Program-made: the position numbers and the translations under genes
Notes under the pieces: model-generated
Database searches by the model: none
The model's input: the letters and a program-made list of their open reading frames with translations, nothing else
What the model was told of the DNA's origin: nothing
Origin: Cohnella zeiphila
GTDB lineage: Bacteria > Bacillota > Bacilli > Paenibacillales > Paenibacillaceae
Reading direction: 5' to 3'
NCBI RefSeq assembly: GCF_014212055.1
Contig: NZ_JACJVO010000045.1
Coordinates: 27,856-91,855 of the forward strand
Length of the DNA stretch: 64,000 nt
Shown: piece by piece, positions 13,069-20,518 of the stretch
Numbering within the stretch: the first letter of the stretch is position 1
How the letters are laid out: every line of letters starts with the position of its first letter

Positions 13069-13482
13069 ATGGCAAGCATTCGCCAGGAAATTCGAATCGA
13101 TGCTCCGCCCGAGCGCGTATGGGATGCCGTTCGCGACGTCGGCGCGGTGCATCGGCGGCTTGTTCCCGTTTATACGGCGGACACTCGCATGGAAGGGCAC
13201 GAGCGGATTCTCATTCTGTCGAATGGAGACACGGTTCGCGAATCTATCGTGGACATCGACGACCAGTCGCGGCGGATGGCCTATGCCGTGAAGGAGTCGC
13301 GCACGCCGCTTATGCACCATCACGCATCGTTCCAGGTTTTGGACGGAAGCGATGGCGGAAGCCTGCTCGTCTGGATCACCGACTTTCTGCCTGATGAGCT
13401 GGCTCCCGAAATCCGGCTGCGGGTCCGGCGCGGGGCATCCATCATGAAAGAGACGATCGAAGCGGCGGAAAGAACGGCTTAG
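13069..13482 (+). CDS. SRPBCC (START-like) domain protein
   Basis: This is a 137-residue protein with the polyketide-cyclase/START-like fold pattern: the N-terminal IRQEIRIDAPPERVWDAVRD followed by beta strands and a long C-terminal helix. Such proteins bind hydrophobic ligands in a deep pocket; no enzymatic role can be assigned. The ATG at 13069 has AAGGAG about eleven bases upstream. It follows the decayed gene by 18 bases and precedes a methyltransferase gene by about 70 bases. Confidence 0.8.
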   Translation: MASIRQEIRIDAPPERVWDAVRDVGAVHRRLVPVYTADTRMEGHERILILSNGDTVRESIVDIDDQSRRMAYAVKESRTPLMHHHASFQVLDGSDGGSLLVWITDFLPDELAPEIRLRVRRGASIMKETIEAAERTA

Positions 13483-13554
13483 ATCGAACATTCCCTTGCA
13501 GGCTGGTTCCATGAGATGGTAGCATGAGCCCAAAACGTGGAATGAGGGAAAAAC

Positions 13555-14358
13555 GTGAACCATTACCGCGACGCGAACCGCTTGAATTGGAACGATCGGA
13601 CGGCCGTGCATGCGAAGTCGGCTTTTTATGGGATGGACGATTTCCTGGCCGGGAAAAACTCCCTGTCGGAGCTGGAACTCTCCGAGGTCGGGGACGTATC
13701 GGGACGATCGCTGCTGCATTTGCAATGCCACTTCGGCATGGACTCGCTGTCTTGGGCGCGTTTGGGCGCACGCGTGACGGGAGTGGACTTTTCCGATCGA
13801 GCGATCGGGCTGGCCGAGTCGTTGAACGAGCGGTTGGGGCTGGGCGCCCGCTTCCTGTGCTCGGACCTCTACAATGCCCGGGAAGCGCTCCAAGGCGAGC
13901 TGTTCGACATCGTTTATACGTCTTACGGCGTGCTGTGCTGGCTGCCGGACTTGACCCGCTGGGCGGAGTTGATCGGCGCCTCCCTGAAGCCGGGAGGGAC
14001 GTTCTACATGGCGGAGATGCACCCGATTACTTTTATGTATGAAGCGGCGGACGGACGCTTGGCGTTGGGCGATTCGTATTTCGACAAGGAAGCGCATTGT
14101 TACCAGTCCGCCACTACCTATACCGGAGACGGAGAAGAGCTGGCCCACCCCGTCTCCTATCAATGGCAGCACACGCTGGGCGAAATCGTCAGCGCGCTCG
14201 CCGGGGCGGGACTCACGCTCGAGTTCCTGCACGAGTTCCCGTTCGCGGTCTACCATCAATTCCCGGGCCTCATGGTTCAGGACGACCGGGGACGTTGGCG
14301 AATGAAAGACGGCGACCGCATGCCTCTTCTCTTCTCCGTCAAGGCGACAAAGCGATAA
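13555..14358 (+). CDS. Class I SAM-dependent methyltransferase
   Basis: This 267-residue protein is a Rossmann-fold methyltransferase. Motif I is LLHLQCHFGMDSLSWARLGA, followed by the acidic end of strand 2 in VTGVDFSDRAI, and DIVYTSYGVLCWLPDLTRW and LKPGGTFYMAEMHP further on. The start is GTG at 13555 with GAGGG upstream. It lies on the plus strand and is followed by a bidirectional terminator. The acceptor is unknown; family members are often annotated only as small-molecule methyltransferases. Confidence 0.85.
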   Translation: MNHYRDANRLNWNDRTAVHAKSAFYGMDDFLAGKNSLSELELSEVGDVSGRSLLHLQCHFGMDSLSWARLGARVTGVDFSDRAIGLAESLNERLGLGARFLCSDLYNAREALQGELFDIVYTSYGVLCWLPDLTRWAELIGASLKPGGTFYMAEMHPITFMYEAADGRLALGDSYFDKEAHCYQSATTYTGDGEELAHPVSYQWQHTLGEIVSALAGAGLTLEFLHEFPFAVYHQFPGLMVQDDRGRWRMKDGDRMPLLFSVKATKR

Positions 14359-14376
14359 AGCCGAAATCGCCGGGCC

Positions 14377-14455
14377 GAGTTAGTCTCAAAACGCAATAGC
14401 TCGCACCGATTCGCGGCTCAAAGGCCAGAATTAGTCTCATATCGCAATAACTTGC
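14377..14455. repeat. Two copies of a 51-bp-period intergenic repeat
   Basis: Two related elements begin at 14377 (GAGTTAGTCTCAAAACGC) and 14428 (GAATTAGTCTCATATCGC), exactly 51 bases apart, each ending in a GCTCGC- or CTTGCC-like segment. They resemble the reverse complement of the 51-bp units at 23812-24183, which read GAGTTGGTTTGA and end TTTGCTCGC. They lie in the 3' region of the methyltransferase gene, upstream of its terminator. Confidence 0.55.
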
Positions 14456-14470
14456 CTCCAAAAGATGTAA

Positions 14471-14516
14471 AAAAGGACCTCAAACCCACGTTGCGGTGGT
14501 GTTTGAGGTCCTTTCG
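14471..14516. terminator. Bidirectional terminator between the methyltransferase gene and copA
   Basis: A long stem formed by GGACCTCAAAC and GTTTGAGGTCC (14476-14513), flanked by A-rich sequence on the left and a short T run on the right, lies between the convergent genes. It can stop transcription from either side. Confidence 0.8.
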
Positions 14517-14527
14517 ACGATCGGCAT

Positions 14528-16819
14528 TTACGCGCGGCTCGGCTGCCGGGCGCGATCGGCGTCCGCTCCGACGCGGGCTCGCTGTAAGCGGAGCGCGTTG
14601 AGCACGACCGATACCGAGCTGAGCGCCATCGCGGCGCCGGCCAGCCAGGGCGCGAGCAGGCCGCTCGCGGCGATCGGGATGCCGACGACGTTGTAGGCGA
14701 GCGCCCAGAACAGGTTCTGGCGGATGTTGCGCATCGTCTTCCGGCTCAGCCCGATCGCGTCGGCGATCCCGTTCAGATCGCCGCGCATGAGCGTCACGTC
14801 CGCCGTCTCCAGCGCCACGTCGGCACCCGTGCCGACCGCCATGCCGATGTCGGCCGTCGCCAACGCCGGAGCGTCGTTGATGCCGTCGCCGACCATGGCG
14901 ACTTTGCGCCCCGCCTCCTGCAGCTTCTTCACCTCGGCGGCCTTCCCCTCCGGCAGCACTTCCGCCAGGACATGCTGGATCCCGGCCGCCCGAGCGATCG
15001 CCCGGGCGGTCCGCTCGTTGTCTCCGGTCATCATGATCACCTGGAGACCAAGCCTTTGAAGCCGCTCCACCGCCTGCCGCGACGATTCCTTGATCGTATC
15101 GGCTACGGCGACCAGAGCTGCATACCTCCCGTCCGCCGCAACGAGCATCGCCGTCTTGCCCTGCTCCTCCAGACGGCCCATCTCCCGCAGCGCCTCTTCC
15201 GGCACGGATACGTCACGGCTGTCCATCAGCCGCCGCGTGCCGACGAGCAGCTCGCGGCCTTCCACCGTCGCCCGGACGCCGAAGCCCGGAACGGCTTCGA
15301 ACGAGTCCGGCTCACTCGGCGCGACACCCCTCTCGCGCAAGCCTTGGACGATCGCTTCGGCGAGCGGATGCTCGGAGCCGCGTTCGGCGGAAGCGATCCA
15401 GCGCAGCAGAGACGATTCCTCGCCTGACCAGTCCGCGGACACCTTAAGATCGGTCAGCGACGGCGCGCCGTTCGTCACGGTGCCGGTCTTGTCGAGCACG
15501 ATCGTGTCGACCGATTGGGTCGTCTCCAAATACTCGCCGCCCTTGAACAGAACGCCCAGCTCCGCGGAGCGGCCGGAACCGGCCATGATCGACGTCGGCG
15601 TCGCCAGTCCGAGCGCACAGGGGCAAGCGATGACAAGCACCGCGATCGCCTTCTCCAGCGCGCCGGCGAACTGTCCGGCATCCAGCGCGAAAAACCAGAG
15701 CAGGAACGTCAGGACGGCGATGCCGACGACGATCGGGACGAAAATGCCCGAGATCTTGTCCGCCACGCGCTGGATCGGCGCCTTCGAGCCTTGCGCCTGC
15801 TCGACGACGCGAATGATCTGCGCCAGCGCCGTATCCTTGCCGATCCGCGTCGCCTTGACGCGCAGCGTGCCGTTCTTGTTCAGCGTGGCGCCGAACACGG
15901 CGTCGCCCGGCCGCTTGCCGACCGGCAAGCTCTCGCCGGTCAGCATCGACTCGTCGACGGACGACTCGCCGCCGACGACTTCGCCGTCGACCGGCACCTT
16001 CTCGCCCGGCTTGACGAGGCACACGTCGCCGACGGCGACCTGTTCCAGCGGGATGCCGGCTTCGCTGCCGTCTTCCCGGATGACAAGCGCCGTCTTCGCC
16101 TGCAGCTTCATCAGCGAGCGGATCGCTTCCGACGAGCGGCCTTTGGCCAGCGCCTCGAACAGCTTGCCGAGCAGAATCAGCGTAATGAGCACGGCGCTCG
16201 TCTCGAAATACAGATCGACCCGCATCCCGTGCATGCCGCCGCCGGCCGTGCGAATTGTCTGATACAAGCTGTAGAAGTAAGCGGCGGACGTGCCGAGCGC
16301 GACGAGCACGTCCATGTTCGCGCTGCCGTTGCGGAGCGCCTTGTAGGCTCCTTCATAGAAACGGGCACCGATGACGAACTGGACCGGCGTCGCCAGCGCC
16401 AGCTGGAACCACGGATTCATGAACAGCTCCGGCACCCAGATCCAGGACGTAAACGAGAAATGGCCCACCATCGCCCACAGCAGAGGGAACGCCAGAATCG
16501 CCGAGGCGATCAGCTTGTTCCGTTGGCGAGCGATCTCCTTCCGCCTCTTCTCGCCGCTATCCGCCTGCTCTGTCTTCCGCTCGGCCCGGTAGCCGAGCTG
16601 CTCGACCTTGCGGATCAAATCGCCGACCGTCGCGCTTCCGTCCGGGGCGAGCGCCACGCGCGCCGTCTCGAGCGCCAGGTTGACGTTCGCGCTGGCGACG
16701 CCCGGCATCCGGCTCAAGCCTTTCTCGATGCGATTCGCGCACGCCGCGCACGTCATGCCGCCGATGTTCAAATCCACGTTTTGTTCAAGTTGTTCCATGG
16801 AACCCGCCGATTCGCTCAT
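14528..16819 (-). CDS. copA: Copper-exporting P1B-type ATPase
   Basis: This 763-residue membrane ATPase pumps Cu(I) out of the cytoplasm. It has one N-terminal heavy-metal-binding domain with GMTCAAC (Cys24, Cys27), eight predicted membrane spans, the actuator motif TGES at about 294, the transport motif CPC at 399-401, the phosphorylation site DKTGT at 443-447 and GDGINDAPAL near the C-terminal end. Bacillus subtilis CopA has two metal-binding domains; this one has one. The ATG at 16819 follows GAAGGTGAC. A CsoR box lies 28 bases upstream of the start, so it is probably transcribed separately from csoR-copZ but under the same repressor. Confidence 0.95.
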   Translation of the reverse strand: MSESAGSMEQLEQNVDLNIGGMTCAACANRIEKGLSRMPGVASANVNLALETARVALAPDGSATVGDLIRKVEQLGYRAERKTEQADSGEKRRKEIARQRNKLIASAILAFPLLWAMVGHFSFTSWIWVPELFMNPWFQLALATPVQFVIGARFYEGAYKALRNGSANMDVLVALGTSAAYFYSLYQTIRTAGGGMHGMRVDLYFETSAVLITLILLGKLFEALAKGRSSEAIRSLMKLQAKTALVIREDGSEAGIPLEQVAVGDVCLVKPGEKVPVDGEVVGGESSVDESMLTGESLPVGKRPGDAVFGATLNKNGTLRVKATRIGKDTALAQIIRVVEQAQGSKAPIQRVADKISGIFVPIVVGIAVLTFLLWFFALDAGQFAGALEKAIAVLVIACPCALGLATPTSIMAGSGRSAELGVLFKGGEYLETTQSVDTIVLDKTGTVTNGAPSLTDLKVSADWSGEESSLLRWIASAERGSEHPLAEAIVQGLRERGVAPSEPDSFEAVPGFGVRATVEGRELLVGTRRLMDSRDVSVPEEALREMGRLEEQGKTAMLVAADGRYAALVAVADTIKESSRQAVERLQRLGLQVIMMTGDNERTARAIARAAGIQHVLAEVLPEGKAAEVKKLQEAGRKVAMVGDGINDAPALATADIGMAVGTGADVALETADVTLMRGDLNGIADAIGLSRKTMRNIRQNLFWALAYNVVGIPIAASGLLAPWLAGAAMALSSVSVVLNALRLQRARVGADADRARQPSRA

Positions 16820-16846
16820 GTCGTCACCTTCCGTTCTATTTCAATC

Positions 16847-16863
16847 ATACCCCCATAGGGTAT
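16847..16863. promoter_or_regulatory. CsoR operator upstream of copA
   Basis: The sequence ATACCCCCATAGGGTAT matches the known CsoR box pattern (ATACCC, short spacer, GGGTAT). The same 17-mer, base for base, lies upstream of csoR at 17513-17529. A TATGAT-like -10 overlaps its copA-proximal end on the minus strand. Confidence 0.82.
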
Positions 16864-16873
16864 GCATCGGGGT

Positions 16874-16906
16874 AAAAAAAGGGAGCCTCCGCAACGGGAT
16901 GGCTCC
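16874..16906 (-). terminator. Intrinsic terminator after copZ
   Basis: GGAGCC and GGCTCC arms (16882-16906) form the stem, followed on the minus strand by seven T residues (16874-16880). It ends the csoR-copZ transcript just before the copA promoter region. Confidence 0.8.
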
Positions 16907-16915
16907 TCGAGCCCG

Positions 16916-17116
16916 TTACACTACGTCGTACCCTTGCTCCTCGATCGCATCCTTGATCGCGGCGAGGCTGATCTTCGACTCGTCGAACGAGATATCGACC
17001 GAATGGGACGCCAGGTTGACCTTCGCGGCCGCACCCAGTTTGCCGACGGCGCCTTCGACCGAATTGACGCAATGGCCGCAGGACATGCCTTCTACCTTCA
17101 ACGTTATATTTTGCAT
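16916..17116 (-). CDS. copZ: Copper chaperone CopZ
   Basis: This is a 66-residue heavy-metal-associated domain protein with the Cu(I)-binding motif MSCGHC (Cys13, Cys16) and the family pattern ITLKVEG at the start and AIEEQGYDV at the end. CopZ carries Cu(I) in the cytoplasm and delivers it to CopA. The start ATG at 17116 has GGGAGGGACG upstream. It follows csoR by 19 bases on the same strand, so both are expected to be derepressed by copper. Confidence 0.94.
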   Translation of the reverse strand: MQNITLKVEGMSCGHCVNSVEGAVGKLGAAAKVNLASHSVDISFDESKISLAAIKDAIEEQGYDVV

Positions 17117-17135
17117 CGAACGTCCCTCCCATGAA

Positions 17136-17483
17136 TTATTTCATCAATTTGTTGACGGTGACCAGCAGCTCGTCGATCACTTCGTTTTCTCCCGCCTGGA
17201 TCCTCTCCACGATACAGCTCTTCATATGCCCTTCCAGCAGCAGTCGGCCGACGCTGTTCAGTGCGGATTGGGCGGCGGCAATCTGATTGAGGACGTCGTC
17301 GCAATACGTGTCCTTCTCGATCAGCCCCTTGATCCCGCGAATCTGGCCTTCGATTCGGTTCAACCGGGAGAGCAGGTTCGCCTTCGTCTTATCCGAATGG
17401 TGGCTCTTCCTCTCCATGCCGCCCGAAGAGCAGTTGTCATGGGCATCCGCCGCGGCGTGTCCCGTGCTCGTCGTCATTTCCAT
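17136..17483 (-). CDS. csoR: Copper-sensing transcriptional repressor CsoR
   Basis: This 115-residue all-helical repressor of the CsoR/RcnR family has the Cu(I)-binding triad Cys61, His86 and Cys90 in the typical contexts YCDDVLNQI and EGHMKSC, and the DNA-contact segment LSRLNRIEGQIRGI. The N-terminal 30 residues are rich in His, Cys and Met (one Cys at 18) and look disordered. It heads the csoR-copZ pair, with a CsoR box 30 bases upstream of its start, which implies autoregulation. In the family, Cu(I) binding releases the repressor from DNA. Confidence 0.95.
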   Translation of the reverse strand: MEMTTSTGHAAADAHDNCSSGGMERKSHHSDKTKANLLSRLNRIEGQIRGIKGLIEKDTYCDDVLNQIAAAQSALNSVGRLLLEGHMKSCIVERIQAGENEVIDELLVTVNKLMK

Positions 17484-17512
17484 GCATGATCACCTCACGA
17501 ATTCATCATAAT

Positions 17513-17534
17513 ATACCCCCATAGGGTATGTCAA
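17513..17534 (-). promoter_or_regulatory. csoR promoter with overlapping CsoR operator
   Basis: On the minus strand TTGACA (plus coordinates 17529-17534) starts a -35 element, and the 17-base CsoR box ATACCCCCATAGGGTAT (17513-17529) fills the spacer towards a TTATGA/TATTAT -10. This is the classical arrangement for a repressor that blocks polymerase binding. Confidence 0.78.
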
Positions 17535-17607
17535 CACCAAAATTTCCGATGGTCCCGCAAATTACCTGAACAGGCTTCGAAGCGAAACGACGCTTGATGG
17601 GGCCATC

Positions 17608-18933
17608 TTAATCTCTTTCGTAAATCGATCCGGACCGGCTGGCGAAAAACTCTGCATACACCTTTTCCGCGTAGGCGTCCGTCATTCCCGAGATATAATC
17701 GGCCGCCAGCCGCTTCCAAGGCCAATGATCCTTCTGGCGCTCGTAGCTGGCCAGCCAGTCCGGGGGGATGATCAGACTGCCGGTCTCGTAGGATTTGAAG
17801 CTTTCCCAGAGACGGCGGACCATGATCTCGCTGCGCTTATGAAGCCGCTGCACCCGAAAATCTTTGATCAGCGTCACCCATGCCAGCTTCTTTAATATTT
17901 CCATTGTGCGTACGAGCTCCAGATCCTCCTGCCCTTCGCGCACGAACGTGACCCGCTTCCAGCCGCCCTCCGGATCGTCGATGATGCCGACTTCGTTCGC
18001 GTACCGGCCAACCCACCGGGCTTTGAGCTCGCGTCTCGTCCGGGATGGCTCGTAGCCGCATTCGGCGTAGATCCGCTTCCACTGCTCCACGAATTCGCGC
18101 AGCGTCCGCTTGACCGTCTCTTTCCTATCGACCTTTTCCCAATTCATCCCGGTGCTGCTCGGATCGTCCTCGATCTCCCGGATCAAATTCCCGACCAGCC
18201 GTTCGTCTTCGAAAAGGGCGCTGCCCATCTGGATCTTCCCGGCGCGGATGCCGTCCTCCAGATCATGCGTGGAATAAGCGATGTCGTCGCAAAGGTCCAT
18301 CAATTGCGCCTCGAGCGTCGCCCGCTCGGCCGGCATTCCCCATAACTGACGCAAATAGTCGATCGCTTCCCATTCGCGGGCGAACACGCCCTTCATCCGG
18401 CCCGGCTCGTCGATGCAAAACGGGTATTTGTTGATCGCGAGCAGCACCGCCGCCGTCAGGTCGAGCCCCCGGTCGCTTCCGGCGCGCTTCTCGAGGAACA
18501 TCAGGATGCGGAAGTTTTGGGCGTTGCCCTCGTACTTCATTCCGTCCTCCGCCGTCAGCAATTGATTGAGAACTTCCTCCCCCTTGTGGCCGAACGGAGG
18601 ATGGCCCAAATCGTGCGCCAAGGCGGCTACTTCCACCACCTCGGGGTCGATCGTCAGCCCCGGATGCTCTCTGCGGGCCAAGAACGGCACGTTTTTGTTC
18701 AACCGGCGGGCGACTTCCCGCGCGATCTGGGATACTTCGAGCGAATGGGTCAACCTCGTCCGGTAATAGTCGCCCGACCCCGCGCCGAACACTTGCGACT
18801 TGCCCTGCAGCCGCCGGAAGGCGGGGGACTGGATCAGTCTGGCGTAATCTTTCTCGTATTCGTCCCGGTCTTCGCCGGAATGGATGTTCTCCGTATCGTA
18901 CAATCGAATTTTCCGTACGTTCGTCTCCGCCAT
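17608..18933 (-). CDS. dgt: dGTP triphosphohydrolase-like HD-domain protein
   Basis: This 441-residue HD-superfamily phosphohydrolase would hydrolyse dNTPs to nucleoside and triphosphate. It has the family opening SPAFRRLQGKSQVF, the histidine in RTRLTHSLEVSQIAREVARR and the HD motif in VAALAHDLGHPPFGHKGEEVL, plus DLCDDIAYSTHDLEDG, all typical of Dgt proteins. I start at ATG 18933, behind GAGGTGGCGGAC; a longer open frame exists upstream but carries the terminator of the next gene. It stands alone between csoR and lutR. The nucleotide specificity of the Firmicute branch differs from E. coli Dgt, so the name is a family label. Confidence 0.88.
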   Translation of the reverse strand: MAETNVRKIRLYDTENIHSGEDRDEYEKDYARLIQSPAFRRLQGKSQVFGAGSGDYYRTRLTHSLEVSQIAREVARRLNKNVPFLARREHPGLTIDPEVVEVAALAHDLGHPPFGHKGEEVLNQLLTAEDGMKYEGNAQNFRILMFLEKRAGSDRGLDLTAAVLLAINKYPFCIDEPGRMKGVFAREWEAIDYLRQLWGMPAERATLEAQLMDLCDDIAYSTHDLEDGIRAGKIQMGSALFEDERLVGNLIREIEDDPSSTGMNWEKVDRKETVKRTLREFVEQWKRIYAECGYEPSRTRRELKARWVGRYANEVGIIDDPEGGWKRVTFVREGQEDLELVRTMEILKKLAWVTLIKDFRVQRLHKRSEIMVRRLWESFKSYETGSLIIPPDWLASYERQKDHWPWKRLAADYISGMTDAYAEKVYAEFFASRSGSIYERD

Positions 18934-18986
18934 GTCCGCCACCTCGATCTCAAAAAACCGTTTCTCGTTATTGTACGAATTTTGCT

Positions 18987-19018
18987 CCAAAAAGAAAACC
19001 GCCGGACGACCGGCGGTT
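18987..19018 (-). terminator. Intrinsic terminator after lutR
   Basis: A perfect nine-base stem AACCGCCGG / CCGGCGGTT with an ACGA loop (18997-19018) is followed on the minus strand by TTTTCTTTTT. It lies 32 bases after the lutR stop codon. Confidence 0.82.
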
Positions 19019-19049
19019 CCCCCATGCGCCGAAATGTTCGGGCGCGGAC

Positions 19050-19757
19050 TCACAAATACTTCATCAGCGTGCCTTCGACATGCCGAAGATGGCGCTTCAT
19101 GCTGAGCGCCGCCCGTCCGGCGTCTCCGCGCGCGACGGCGTCATAGATCGCCTTGTGCTCGCGAAGCAGCCGGCTGGCGACGGAACGGTTCGCGTACAGC
19201 TGAACCCGGCGCACCTCGCGGATCGCTTGCTCCATCGGCGTCATGATCGAGTCGAACAGCCGGCTCATCATGCCGTTGTGGGTCGCTCCGACGAGCGCCT
19301 GGTGGAACGCCACGTCCGTGCGTTCCCCTTCGAGGTCGTCGCCGACGCTCCGCTCCATCCGTCTCACGATGTCCTCAAGCGTCCTCAGATCGGCTTCCGT
19401 CCTTTTCTCGGCGGCGAGCGAGGCAATCGATACCTCAAGCGACTGGCGCACTTCGATCAGCTCCAGCAGCGTCTCGCGGTTGACGCGAAGCGATTCGAGC
19501 TCGGGAGCCGCCCCTTCCGCCGGATGGCTCCGGATGACGGTGCAGCCGCCCCCCTGGCGAATCTCGATCAATCCCATCGCCTTCAGCGCGCTGAGCGCCT
19601 CGCGCGTCGTCGAACGGCCGACGCCGAACCGTTCCGACAGCTCTTTCGTCGAAGGCAGCTTGTCGCCGACCTGGAGCTGTCCGTCCAGAATCCGGCGCTT
19701 CAGCTGCTCCGTGATCTCCTCGTAATGGTTCCGCTTGGTGAGCGGGGTTAGCTCCAT
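19050..19757 (-). CDS. lutR: GntR-family (FadR subfamily) regulator, likely LutR
   Basis: This 235-residue regulator has an N-terminal winged helix (QLKRRILDGQLQVGDKLPST, then ELSERFGVGRSTTREALSAL) and a C-terminal all-helical FCD ligand domain with the AFHQALVGATHN segment. The ATG at 19757 follows AAGGAGCCGGTGGC; the frame is open further upstream only because it overlaps lutC in a shadow frame. It lies 26 bases after lutC on the same strand, so it is the last gene of the lut operon. In Bacillus subtilis LutR represses lutABC and is relieved by lactate; that role is inferred here from position and family. Confidence 0.82.
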   Translation of the reverse strand: MELTPLTKRNHYEEITEQLKRRILDGQLQVGDKLPSTKELSERFGVGRSTTREALSALKAMGLIEIRQGGGCTVIRSHPAEGAAPELESLRVNRETLLELIEVRQSLEVSIASLAAEKRTEADLRTLEDIVRRMERSVGDDLEGERTDVAFHQALVGATHNGMMSRLFDSIMTPMEQAIREVRRVQLYANRSVASRLLREHKAIYDAVARGDAGRAALSMKRHLRHVEGTLMKYL

Positions 19758-19783
19758 GCCACCGGCTCCTTCCTTCCTGCCTG

Positions 19784-20518
19784 TCAGCCGACGATCAGCG
19801 CGTAGACGATGCCCGGTCCGTGCACGCCGATCGTCAGGTCGTTCTCGATATCCGAAGAACGGCTCGGTCCGGAAATAAAGTGCGCGCCCGCGGGCAAATT
19901 TTCGCGGCCGGCCCGGTCGAGCTCGGCCAGCGGCTCGCCCATCTTCGTCTTCAGCCGGCCGACCGGGATGATAATCATGAGCACCGTCGGCAGCAGCGAC
20001 ACCGAGCGTCCCTTGTCCTTCGAGGACAGGACCGTTACCGTGCCGGTGTAGGCCGCCGCATAATCGGCCATGACGACGCCGAAGTCGGCTTCGGCCGAGC
20101 GGGCTTTCCAATGGACGTCGGCATCGGTATTCCAGACCGACACCTCCGCCTCCGGAAGCGCGCCCTCCAGGTCCAGCGCGGCCAGCTCCGGCTCGTTCTG
20201 CCGGATCAGGTAATGCGCGCCCATTTCCTTGGCCTTGTCCGTTATGAACTTGCGGACGGCGTCCATGTCGGCCAGCCGCGCCGGATGCCCGCCGACGCTC
20301 TGCCAGTTGCTCATGAACTTCTCGATCCGCTCCTCCGGCGTCAGCTCGAACGCGTTCCAGAAGTCGGGCGCGCCGCGCAGCGGGTGCGCCGGAGCCTCCG
20401 TCACGCGCGGCCGCTTCAGCTTGCGCGCGATGCCGTCCATGAACGACGCCTGCTTGGCGCGGGACGCGGCTTCCATCTGCTCCAGCCATTGCCGATGCTC
20501 TTGCGCTGCGTCACCCAT
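19784..20518 (-). CDS. lutC: Lactate utilization protein C
   Basis: This 244-residue protein has the LUD domain of LutC: ENDLTIGVHGPG close to the end and ADFGVVMADYAAAYTGTVTV in the core, as in the family. LutA, LutB and LutC together oxidise L-lactate to pyruvate at the cytoplasmic face of the membrane. The start ATG at 20518 overlaps the end of lutB by eight bases, pointing to translational coupling. It contributes no iron-sulphur cluster itself. Confidence 0.92.
   Translation of the reverse strand: MGDAAQEHRQWLEQMEAASRAKQASFMDGIARKLKRPRVTEAPAHPLRGAPDFWNAFELTPEERIEKFMSNWQSVGGHPARLADMDAVRKFITDKAKEMGAHYLIRQNEPELAALDLEGALPEAEVSVWNTDADVHWKARSAEADFGVVMADYAAAYTGTVTVLSSKDKGRSVSLLPTVLMIIIPVGRLKTKMGEPLAELDRAGRENLPAGAHFISGPSRSSDIENDLTIGVHGPGIVYALIVG

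Noticed and set aside
19758..20489. Extension of LutR to a 479-residue protein
   Set aside because: The upstream part is a shadow of lutC; ATG 19757 has a good ribosome binding site and gives a standard GntR protein.
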